From JALUUH01 sp964636675 (GTDB taxonomy: Bacteria; Pseudomonadota; Gammaproteobacteria; S012-40), in NCBI GenBank assembly GCA_964636675.1, contig CAZWUO010000216.1, positions 1 through 5,621 of the forward strand: 5,621 nucleotides of DNA. The letters run 5' to 3'. The notes under the pieces are model-generated. The model was not told the DNA's origin. It did not search any database and saw only the letters and a list, made by a program, of their open reading frames with translations. Position numbers and translations under genes: made by a program. The stretch's first letter is position 1, and each line of letters starts with the position of its first letter. Positions 1-5,170 of this stretch are shown piece after piece.

Positions 1-57
1 CAACAAAAAACAAGGCGGCAAGGATTTTCGGCTAAGCTCCATTCGTAACGCGCCTGA

Positions 58-945
58 ACATCCAAACTCGTCGTTGGAGGAGGAATCATTGGACTCGAAA
101 TGGCGACGGTTTATGATGCCTTGGGTTCGGATGTGACGATAGTCGAACTCTCTGCGGGTATTATTCCTGGCGCGGACAGAGATGTAGTGAGGCCGTTAGA
201 GCGACGTATTAAAAAACGTTATCAAAATGTATATCTGAATACCAAGGTCACGGCTATCGAAGCAACAGATGCTGGATTGGTCTGTAAGTTTGAAGGCAAA
301 AAAGCGCCAGAATCAGAGACCTTTGATGGTGTACTTGTTTCCATAGGGCGCAGTCCGAATGGTTTATTGATTGCCGCGGATAAAGCAGGTGTTGCGGTTG
401 ATGAGCGAGGTTTTATATCGGTTGATCGACAAATGTGTACCAATGTAAATCATATATTTGCGATTGGTGATGTTGTTGGGCAACCTATGCTGGCACACAA
501 AGCGACGCACGAAGGCAAGGTCGCTGCCGAAGTCATTACCGGCATGAAGTCTTATTTCGATGCGCAAACCATTCCCTCGGTGGCTTATACCGACCCAGAA
601 GTCGCATGGATGGGCAAGACCGAAGAAGCATGCAAAGCCGAAGGCATTGTCTATGAAAAAGGTGTGTTCCCCTGGGCCGCGAGCGGTCGCTCATTATCGA
701 TTGGTCGAGATGAGGGCTTAACCAAGTTATTATTTAACGAAGAGCATCGCATCATTGGTGCGGGTATCGTAGGGACTAATGCCGGAGAACTTATCGCCGA
801 AACCGTGCTTGCATTAGAAATGGGTGCCGATATACACGATATTGGCTTGACCATACATCCGCATCCGACCTTGTCTGAAACCATTAATTTTGCCGCAGAA
901 GTGGCCGCCGGCACGTGTACCGATATTTATCTGCCGAAGAAGTAG
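58..945 (+). CDS. lpdA: Dihydrolipoamide dehydrogenase (E3), C-terminal part, 5' end missing or frame-broken
   Basis: This is the FAD/NAD-dependent E3 subunit that reoxidises lipoyl groups of the pyruvate and 2-oxoglutarate dehydrogenase complexes in the cytoplasm. Numbering from the ATG at 100, the second FAD-contact motif TNVNHIFAIGD lies at about residues 114-124, FPWAASGR at 190-197, and the dimer-interface motif TIHPHPTLSET at 251-261 supplies the catalytic His255/Glu260 pair. The ATG at 100 is not the true start. The same frame runs back to about 58 and encodes VVGGGIIGLE, the NAD-binding Rossmann glycine motif, which in this family sits near residue 180 of about 475. The FAD domain and the redox-active disulfide would lie upstream of the window. 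A TGA at 55-57 closes this frame, while family-like residues NAPEH continue in another frame just before it, so there is a frameshift near 62. Family assignment is very secure. Whether the gene is intact is not. Confidence 0.93.
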   Translation, partial: TSKLVVGGGIIGLEMATVYDALGSDVTIVELSAGIIPGADRDVVRPLERRIKKRYQNVYLNTKVTAIEATDAGLVCKFEGKKAPESETFDGVLVSIGRSPNGLLIAADKAGVAVDERGFISVDRQMCTNVNHIFAIGDVVGQPMLAHKATHEGKVAAEVITGMKSYFDAQTIPSVAYTDPEVAWMGKTEEACKAEGIVYEKGVFPWAASGRSLSIGRDEGLTKLLFNEEHRIIGAGIVGTNAGELIAETVLALEMGADIHDIGLTIHPHPTLSETINFAAEVAAGTCTDIYLPKK

Positions 946-1038
946 CTCCAGCAGTGATGAAAATGAAACGTCAACAGACCTTAATATATAGCTTTCAATA
1001 ATGTGTGACAGCGCCTGCGATAGGACTACGGTTTTTTA

Positions 1039-1067
1039 TTGACCAGCATATGATTCAGACATATACT
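1039..1067 (+). promoter_or_regulatory. Sigma70-type promoter of vapBC
   Basis: A -35 box TTGACC (1039-1044, 5 of 6 consensus bases) is separated by exactly 17 bases from a -10 box TATACT (1062-1067, 5 of 6). Transcription would begin around 1073-1075, about 27 bases before the vapB ATG at 1102. This places the in-frame ATG at 1069 upstream of the transcript start and so argues against using it. Confidence 0.72.
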
Positions 1068-1087
1068 TATGCTTGATTTGTATGCTG
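1044..1087. promoter_or_regulatory. Candidate VapB/VapBC operator: inverted repeat around the -10 box
   Basis: CAGCATA at 1044-1050 is an exact 7-base inverted repeat of TATGCTG at 1081-1087, and the centre of symmetry falls in the -10 box. A further copy of the half site, TATGCT, lies at 1068-1073, giving three half-sites over the promoter. Type II toxin-antitoxin modules are typically autorepressed by the antitoxin or its toxin complex binding palindromes over their own promoter, so autoregulation is inferred here. No binding is demonstrated. Confidence 0.5.
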
Positions 1088-1088
1088 T

Positions 1089-1095
1089 AAGGTGG
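1089..1095 (+). promoter_or_regulatory. Ribosome binding site deciding the vapB start
   Basis: AAGGTGG lies 6 bases before the ATG at 1102, a normal Shine-Dalgarno spacing. The earlier in-frame ATG at 1069 has no such site and lies upstream of the predicted transcript start. Confidence 0.7.
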
Positions 1096-1101
1096 ACTAT
1101 T

Positions 1102-1296
1102 ATGCGCACAACATTGAATATTGATGACCAGCTTTTTGCAGAGGCATCTCGTCTGACGGGTGTAAAAGAAAAGACGGCGCTGATGCGCGAAAGCCTGAAA
1201 GCCTTGATTCAACGCGAAAACGCCCGGCGTCTTTCGCTGCTTGGTGGTACTGAGCCAACCGTTGATGATATTCCACGCCGTTACAACGGCGCATGA
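1102..1296 (+). CDS. vapB: VapB-family antitoxin (type II toxin-antitoxin)
   Basis: A 64-residue antitoxin that should bind and neutralise the PIN-domain toxin encoded directly after it and repress the shared promoter. The N-terminus MRTTLNIDDQLFAEASRLTG followed by KEKTALMRESLKALI is the ribbon-helix-helix DNA-binding signature of VapB proteins of the DUF2191 type: beta strand at about 2-6, helices at about 8-19 and 24-38. The C-terminal stretch ARRLSLLGGTEP...IPRR (about 41-60) matches the tail that in this family wraps the toxin. The start at 1102 is chosen over an in-frame ATG at 1069 (75 residues) because of the ribosome binding site at 1089-1095, the promoter position, and the typical MRTTLNID beginning. 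Its TGA stop overlaps the toxin start as ATGA, implying translational coupling. Confidence 0.9.
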   Translation: MRTTLNIDDQLFAEASRLTGVKEKTALMRESLKALIQRENARRLSLLGGTEPTVDDIPRRYNGA

Positions 1297-1670
1297 TACT
1301 GGTAGATAGCTCAGTCTGGATAGATTACCTGCGGACTGGTTCTCCTATCCTGGCTGAATTACTTCAGCAAAACTGTGTAGCAATGCACCCTTTGGTGTTG
1401 GGTGAGTTGGCTTGTGGCAATTTGAATAATCGTACGCAACTTCTATTACTTTGGCAAAGTTTGGAGTTTCTGCCAACAGTGAATCACGAAGAAAGTTTAT
1501 ATTTTATTGAGCAAAATAGACTAATGGGAAAAGGTATTGGGTATATTGATGTGCAGTTGCTTGCATCGGTGGTCTTAGTTGCTGGTGCGAAGTTATGGAC
1601 TCGAGATAAACGGTTAGCAAATGCTGCAACTCAATTAGGCTACGCATGGAAAGAGTCAACGAAAGTTTGA
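1293..1670 (+). CDS. vapC: VapC-family PIN-domain toxin ribonuclease
   Basis: A 125-residue PIN-domain protein, predicted to be a magnesium-dependent RNase that arrests translation when released from VapB. VapC proteins studied elsewhere cut tRNA or rRNA, but the target here cannot be read from sequence. The four acidic PIN residues are all in place: Asp5 in MILVDSSVWIDYL, Glu38 in LGELACG, Asp86 in GYIDVQLLAS and Asp105 in LWTRDKRL. The toxin therefore looks catalytically intact, and its length is normal for the family. The ATG at 1293 overlaps the vapB stop by 4 bases, the classical arrangement that keeps antitoxin in excess. No convincing terminator is seen between it and the next gene. 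The module sits between lpdA and unrelated exported-protein genes, consistent with a small horizontally acquired cassette. Confidence 0.92.
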   Translation: MILVDSSVWIDYLRTGSPILAELLQQNCVAMHPLVLGELACGNLNNRTQLLLLWQSLEFLPTVNHEESLYFIEQNRLMGKGIGYIDVQLLASVVLVAGAKLWTRDKRLANAATQLGYAWKESTKV

Positions 1671-1736
1671 ATCCGGATTGTGCGATGTTAATAGGCCCTA
1701 AACGTTTTTTGGGAAAGTAATATAACGAGGTTTAAT

Positions 1737-2246
1737 ATGCGGTATAGAATTAGACGGTTTATCGGTTTTTTTTGCTTGCTCAGTTTGCCGGTCATTTCCT
1801 CTGCGACACCCCTGAGTAAACATTCCGTATTATCTTATAGCTTGGCGAATAATGCGGTAATGGCGGCGGTTGAGCAATGTCAAAAAGACGGATACCCAGT
1901 TGCTGCTGCGATCGTTGATAGGGCTGGGGTGTTGATTGCGCAGGTTAGATCAGAGGCTGCTGGTCCACATACTATTGATAGTAGCCAACGCAAAGCATAT
2001 ACCGCTGCTAGTCTTAAGGAACCCACGCAGAAGCTCGCTAAACTCATTACCAAATTGCCGGAGATTCAGGGCTTGCGTGATATGAATGCGCAAATCTTAA
2101 TTTTAGGCGGTGGTTTTCCAGTGATCATAGCCGGTGAATTACTGGGTGGGATTGGCATTGGCGGAGCGCCTGGGGCACATCTTGATGAAGCTTGTGCGCG
2201 TGCAGGCCTAGCGCTGTTGGGCGCTCAATTGTTTCTGGAAAAATAG
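1737..2246 (+). CDS. Exported GlcG/HbpS-like (DUF336) protein, possibly heme-binding
   Basis: A 169-residue protein of the GlcG/HbpS-like family (Pfam PF03928). Family members include the extracellular heme-binding HbpS of Streptomyces and GlcG of the glycolate locus. No enzymatic activity is firmly established, so a role in heme or small-cofactor binding is inferred from the family only. A signal peptide is clear: basic MRYRIRRF, a hydrophobic core at about 8-20, and probable cleavage after Ala23 in ISSA-TPLS, which places the protein in the periplasm or outside. The mature part shows AAAIVDRAGVLIAQVR (about 56-71), the GPHTIDSSQRKAYTA helix (76-90), and the ILGGGFPV...GELLGGIGIGGA block (122-144) followed by DEACARAGL. 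ACGAGG at 1725-1730 lies 6 bases before the ATG. It is probably the first gene of a three-gene operon, with 36 bases before the next gene. Confidence 0.85.
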   Translation: MRYRIRRFIGFFCLLSLPVISSATPLSKHSVLSYSLANNAVMAAVEQCQKDGYPVAAAIVDRAGVLIAQVRSEAAGPHTIDSSQRKAYTAASLKEPTQKLAKLITKLPEIQGLRDMNAQILILGGGFPVIIAGELLGGIGIGGAPGAHLDEACARAGLALLGAQLFLEK

Positions 2247-2282
2247 TGCGTATTGGTTGTAAAACATACATGAGGCAGAAAA

Positions 2283-2741
2283 ATGAAAAATACATTATGG
2301 GTATTATTATTTCTAGTGTTTCTATTACCTGTGTCCCAAGCTAGTCAGGAGGATTCTATTCTCGGAGAATGGTTAACCGGTGATGGCAAATCAAGAGTAG
2401 ATATTTATCAATGTGAGAAAAAATATTGTGGAAAAATCACTTGGTTAAAAGAACCCGTCTATGCAGCTGATGATGATCAAGGGATGGCTGGAAAAACCAA
2501 AGTAGATCGCGAAAATAAAGACGAACGTTTGCGCTCACGTTCACTTATTGGTCTCAAAATGTTAAAAGATTTTGAATACGAAGGCGGGAATAAATGGGAA
2601 GAGGGTAGTATTTATGACCCGAGAGATGGCAAGACCTATTCCAGTATTATGACATTGAAAAATTCAAATCTCTTGCATGTTAGAGGTTATATCGGTTTTT
2701 CTTTTATTGGAAAAACCACAGTGTGGACTCGGTTTAAGTAG
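2283..2741 (+). CDS. Exported DUF2147-family protein
   Basis: A 152-residue secreted protein of the DUF2147 family (PF09917), whose molecular function is unknown. Residues 1-20 form a signal peptide: Lys2, a long Leu/Val core, and cleavage likely after VSQA. The mature domain has the family hallmarks: GEWLTGDGKSRVDIYQC (about 28-44), KYCGKITWLKEP (47-58), LRSRSLIGLKML (83-94), GSIYDPRDGKTYSS (108-121) and a closing VRGYIGFSFIGKTTVWTR (133-150). Cys44 and Cys49 are the only cysteines in the mature protein and are placed to form a disulfide in the periplasm. A GAGGCA ribosome binding site precedes the ATG. Only 2 bases separate its stop from the earliest possible start of the downstream gene, so the two are probably cotranscribed and possibly translationally coupled. 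Confidence 0.88.
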   Translation: MKNTLWVLLFLVFLLPVSQASQEDSILGEWLTGDGKSRVDIYQCEKKYCGKITWLKEPVYAADDDQGMAGKTKVDRENKDERLRSRSLIGLKMLKDFEYEGGNKWEEGSIYDPRDGKTYSSIMTLKNSNLLHVRGYIGFSFIGKTTVWTRFK

Positions 2742-2743
2742 GG

Positions 2744-3349
2744 TTGAAAGAAAATGACAAGCAGTCGTTAGTGACATTACCAAAACATTATTTGATTACG
2801 CCCGCACCCGAGAATGATGCCGGATTTATGCATAAACTCGAAAATAGTTTGCAGTCTGGTATTAAGCTGATGCAGCTGCGCGCAAAAAATATGAACTTGG
2901 CTGAGTATAAGTCACTTGCGCAACAGGTGATTGCATTGGCTCGGCAGTATGGTTGCAAGGTGTTATTGAATGCTGATCCTAGTCTCGTGCCAGAATTAGC
3001 TGCCGCAGGGGTACATCTCGATAGCACACGTCTAGCGAAATACGCCACACGGCCTTTGTCGCCAGAGTTTATGGTTGCTGCATCGGGTCATTCACTGCAA
3101 GAGTTAGTTAAGGCAAAAAACATTGGAGCAAATTTTGCGCTTTTATCACCGGTTAAATATACCAGTAGCCATCCTGATACCGTGCCCTTGGGTTGGGAAA
3201 AATTTAAAAGTATCATTGCCCAAGTCGAGCTACCTATCTATGCATTAGGCGGAGTAAGTGCGGATGATGAGGCAGCTGCGCTTGCTGCGGGTGCACAAGG
3301 CTTGGCAGGAATCAGAGCTTATTGGAATCCTCACAATCGTGTCTCATAA
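2744..3349 (+). CDS. Stand-alone ThiE/TenI-like (thiamine phosphate synthase superfamily) domain protein
   Basis: A 201-residue TIM-barrel protein of the thiamine phosphate synthase/TenI superfamily. Visible landmarks are LPKHYLITPAPE (12-23), GIKLMQLRAKN (39-49, with the phosphate-region Lys48), LLNADPSLV (74-82), GVHLDSTRL (89-97), ASGHS (113-117), LLSPVKYTSSHP (133-144) and ALGGVS (167-172). This pattern fits the C-terminal domain of MutT/ThiE fusion hydrolases of gammaproteobacteria better than true ThiE: ThiE has adjacent Asn-Asp where this protein has NAD, and the ThiE GQED box is replaced by DSTR. Thiamine phosphate synthase activity is therefore doubtful, and no MutT domain is present upstream. 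The start is uncertain: TTG at 2744 (used here) has little ribosome binding site, and GTG at 2771 is in frame and would still keep the whole domain. It is the last gene of the plus-strand group, converging on the anti-sigma gene. Confidence 0.82.
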   Translation: MKENDKQSLVTLPKHYLITPAPENDAGFMHKLENSLQSGIKLMQLRAKNMNLAEYKSLAQQVIALARQYGCKVLLNADPSLVPELAAAGVHLDSTRLAKYATRPLSPEFMVAASGHSLQELVKAKNIGANFALLSPVKYTSSHPDTVPLGWEKFKSIIAQVELPIYALGGVSADDEAAALAAGAQGLAGIRAYWNPHNRVS

Positions 3350-3389
3350 ATGAAACAAGCACCGCTATTCACGTCTTACGAGTTGTAGG

Positions 3390-3632
3390 CTAAGGTATTT
3401 TTGAATTCCTTTCTACCCGCATTTTATTGGCCTGGGTCTCGATATCTTGCTCGCTCATTGGCTTAGGTTTTAGTGTTTTAGTGGCGTTCACAGTGACCGT
3501 TAATTGCTCAACAAATCGATGACAATGTTTGCACATCATTATATGCAGCCTAAACTGTACTCTCTCTAAAAAAGATAAATTTTTATCGATATAATCGCTT
3601 GCTTGCTCACTCAATTCTTTACAATTTAACAT
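3390..3632 (-). CDS. Small zinc-finger anti-sigma factor (zf-HC2/ZAS type)
   Basis: An 80-residue protein that probably binds and inhibits the ECF sigma factor encoded just upstream. Residues 1-43 match the putative zinc finger zf-HC2 (PF13490) and the zinc-binding anti-sigma domain. Cys4 is followed by a helix LSEQASDYIDKNLSFLERVQ, then the H-x3-C-x2-C ligand set His30, Cys34 and Cys37 in RLHIMMCKHC. The remaining 40 residues are charged and hydrophilic, with no membrane segment, so this is a soluble cytoplasmic regulator with no visible link to an envelope signal. Such Cys/His zinc centres can respond to oxidants or metals (RsrA and ChrR are the studied precedents), but the signal here is not known. 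The ATG lies 2 bases after the sigma gene's TAA, indicating translational coupling. It is convergent with the ThiE-like gene, 40 bases apart. Confidence 0.85.
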   Translation of the reverse strand: MLNCKELSEQASDYIDKNLSFLERVQFRLHIMMCKHCHRFVEQLTVTVNATKTLKPKPMSEQDIETQANKMRVERNSKIP

Positions 3633-3634
3633 AA

Positions 3635-4240
3635 TTAAGTATTCTCGTGTTTTTCAATGGCTTGCCACAACTTAGCTCTTGCTCTGTGCAGCAGTACTCT
3701 ACTGTTAGACTCTGTTACGTGCAAAATCTTACAAATTTCGTTCATCTCCAAGCCTTCCATGTCGCGCATGATGAGAATTGTTTGCTGAATTTGAGACAGA
3801 CGACCGATAGCGATCCAAAGTTTATTTTTTAATTGCTCTGATGCGAGCAAAGCCTCGGGTGATGCAGAGGTCCAGCGTGTCGGAGGCTCTCTCCAACGGC
3901 CGTTTTTATCAAAACGTCCATTACTGAGTAAGCTGGTTTCCATTTCTTCGGCACTACCATAATTAGTTGATCGTGACTCTTTACGCAGGCGACTTTTGGC
4001 GCTGTTGCCTACGATCCGCAGTAACCATGTTTTTAGGCTAGAGCGTTTTTCGAATTTTGGTAAAGCACGAACGACAGAAATCCATGATTCTTGCACCACT
4101 TCATCGGCGAAGGCGTCTCCAATAATAGCTTTGGCAACTTGTAGCATCAGTGGCTGATAGGTCTTTACGGCATGACGGTATGCGCTTTGTTCGCCAGCTA
4201 AGAGTTTATCGATTAATTCGTCTTCGTGTTGAAAAGTCAT
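3635..4240 (-). CDS. ECF-type RNA polymerase sigma factor
   Basis: A 201-residue sigma70-family ECF factor that should direct RNA polymerase to a small stress or signal regulon. Region 2 covers about residues 22-88, with the DEVVQESWISVVRALPKFEKRS core (46-67) and TWLLRIVGNSAKSRLRKE (71-88). Region 4 covers about 141-195, with LSQIQQTILIMRDMEGLEMNEIC and the helix-turn-helix HVTESNSRVLLHRARAKL (174-191). Between them is an unusually long linker of about 50 residues carrying GRFDKNGRWREPPTRW, a Gly-x-Trp-x-x-Pro-Pro-type motif I recall from other zf-HC2-associated ECF factors. The start is supported by AAGGAAG 5 bases before the ATG on the minus strand. It is immediately followed by its predicted anti-sigma gene and is divergent from the DUF547 gene, so it probably controls its own promoter and perhaps that operon. 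Confidence 0.93.
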   Translation of the reverse strand: MTFQHEDELIDKLLAGEQSAYRHAVKTYQPLMLQVAKAIIGDAFADEVVQESWISVVRALPKFEKRSSLKTWLLRIVGNSAKSRLRKESRSTNYGSAEEMETSLLSNGRFDKNGRWREPPTRWTSASPEALLASEQLKNKLWIAIGRLSQIQQTILIMRDMEGLEMNEICKILHVTESNSRVLLHRARAKLWQAIEKHENT

Positions 4241-4343
4241 AGCGTCTTCCTTAATGATGCGTACTATGTAACAAATTAAGTCTATTCGTGTCCATGCTAC
4301 GACAATATATTTTTATTTTGCTTGTTTTTTCTGCAGGAGATGG
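4241..4343. promoter_or_regulatory. Divergent control region between the sigma factor and DUF547 genes
   Basis: These 103 bases must carry the promoters for the minus-strand sigma/anti-sigma pair and for the plus-strand DUF547-radical SAM pair. On the plus strand a TGTAAC (4267-4272) resembles the AAC-type -35 element of many ECF promoters. A short inverted repeat, TCGT (4286-4289) with ACGA (4299-4302), lies in the middle, and a TATATT (4306-4311) could be a -10 box. No complete -35/-10 pair at normal spacing stands out in either direction. The promoter function is inferred from gene orientation and no exact site is claimed. Confidence 0.4.
4336..4340 (+). promoter_or_regulatory. Ribosome binding site of the DUF547 gene
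   Basis: GGAGA precedes two consecutive GTG codons at 4344 and 4347. The spacing is 3 bases to the first and 6 to the second, so GTG 4347 is the better-placed start. The difference is a single residue. Confidence 0.6.
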
Positions 4344-5093
4344 GTGGTGAAATTGCGCTTTGTTTATATAATATATGGTTTTTTTTTACTAAGTACTTCG
4401 TCCGTTTATGCCAAAAGTTTGGATTGGACGCTGTATGCTGCCGTATTGAAAGATCACGTGAGTTCGGGGGTACGTCACGGTACACCATTGATGGCAGTTG
4501 ATTATTTAGCATTACAACGGGATCCGCGTTTTGCTAAAGTTGTGCTGCAATTAGCACAATATGACGTTCTGCAACTCACTAATAAAGAAGAAAAGCTTGC
4601 ATTTTATATTAACGCCTACAATATCCTTGCTATTAAAATGGTTCTGGATCATTGGCCGGTTGATAGCATTCGAGATATTGGTCATTTTTTTTCTCCAGTG
4701 TGGAAAAAAAATGTCGGAAAAATTGATGGAAAATTAGTGAGCTTAGATGAAATTGAGCACGCAATATTGCGTCCGCTGGGAGATCCACGAATTCATATGG
4801 TGATTGTATGTGCTTCGGTAAGTTGTCCTGATCTGAGTAACGAAGCCTATAGAGTAAGTAAACTTAATACACAACTGGATGCTCAGTCCGTAAAGTTTTT
4901 GAATAACCCTATTAAGGGTTTAATTTTAGTAGGCAACGAAGTAAAAGTATCAAAGATTTTTGATTGGTTTGAAAAAGATTTTGCAATAGAGGGTGGTGTA
5001 ATCGGTTTTCTACGCAAATATCGCCCTGATATTTCTAAAAATATGACAATTAAGGCCTACTTGGATTACGATTGGTCGTTGAATCAGCCCTGA
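4344..5093 (+). CDS. Exported DUF547-domain protein
   Basis: A 249-residue protein with a DUF547 domain (PF04784), whose biochemical role is unknown. Residues 1-23 are a signal peptide (hydrophobic FVYIIYGFFLLS, cleavage likely after VYA), so the protein is periplasmic or secreted. Family motifs follow in order: KLAFYINAYNILAIKMVL (84-101), a WPVDSIRDI segment (104-112), DGKLVSLDEIEHAILRP (128-144), DPRIHMVIVCASVSCPDL (147-164, with His151, Cys156 and Cys161 as the conspicuous conserved polar residues) and VSKIFDWFEKDF (202-213). The gene starts with GTG (4344 or 4347) behind GGAGA. It is divergent from the ECF sigma factor and 77 bases upstream of an ArsS-like radical SAM gene. From memory, DUF547 genes recur beside this radical SAM family, suggesting a functional partnership that cannot be tested here. 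Confidence 0.88.
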   Translation: MVKLRFVYIIYGFFLLSTSSVYAKSLDWTLYAAVLKDHVSSGVRHGTPLMAVDYLALQRDPRFAKVVLQLAQYDVLQLTNKEEKLAFYINAYNILAIKMVLDHWPVDSIRDIGHFFSPVWKKNVGKIDGKLVSLDEIEHAILRPLGDPRIHMVIVCASVSCPDLSNEAYRVSKLNTQLDAQSVKFLNNPIKGLILVGNEVKVSKIFDWFEKDFAIEGGVIGFLRKYRPDISKNMTIKAYLDYDWSLNQP

Positions 5094-5124
5094 CGGTGTA
5101 CTACGTCACGAGTTATTAGGGCTG
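5085..5124. repeat. Inverted repeat spanning the DUF547 stop codon
   Basis: CAGCCCT (5085-5091) and AGGGCTG (5118-5124) are exact 7-base complements with 26 bases between. A nested 5-base stem, TGACG (5091-5095) with CGTCA (5104-5108), lies inside and shares one base with the outer arm. The 5' arm runs into the TGA stop of the DUF547 gene. No T-run follows, so it is not a normal intrinsic terminator. It might stabilise or attenuate the transcript before the radical SAM gene. Confidence 0.5.
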
Positions 5125-5152
5125 CAACACGCTCACTGAGTGGGTCTACAAT
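5124..5152 (+). promoter_or_regulatory. Weak candidate promoter upstream of the radical SAM gene
   Basis: TACAAT (5147-5152) matches 5 of 6 bases of a sigma70 -10 box and lies about 18 bases before the ATG at 5171. The sequence 17 bases upstream (GCAACA, 5124-5129) is only a half match to a -35 box. It could give the radical SAM gene some independent transcription, or be chance in an AT-rich stretch. Confidence 0.22.
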
Positions 5153-5170
5153 AATTTAATAGAGGAACCT

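Noticed and set aside
946..1040. Intrinsic terminator of lpdA ending in the T-run at 1032-1037
   Set aside because: The sequence before the T-run forms only a 3-base stem (CCT/AGG), too weak to call a terminator.
1069..1101. Longer vapB beginning at ATG 1069 (75 residues)
   Set aside because: This ATG lies at the end of the -10 box, upstream of the expected transcript start, has no ribosome binding site, and adds residues unlike the family N-terminus.
1693..1713. Terminator after vapC around CCCTAAACGTTTTTTGGG
   Set aside because: The arms do not pair continuously. Only a short AAACGTTT palindrome is present, with no proper stem and T-tail order.
2744..3349. Naming this gene thiE (thiamine phosphate synthase)
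   Set aside because: The key Asn-Asp pair and the GQED box of ThiE are not preserved, and the closest pattern I know is the TenI-like domain of MutT fusions.
3350..3389. Bidirectional terminator between the convergent ThiE-like and anti-sigma genes
   Set aside because: Only a 4-base CTTA/TAAG pairing around the gap is visible, not stable enough to support a call.
4297..4512. Minus-strand open frame overlapping the start of the DUF547 gene
   Set aside because: It lies antisense to a well supported gene, has no recognisable domain, and its composition is that of a shadow frame.
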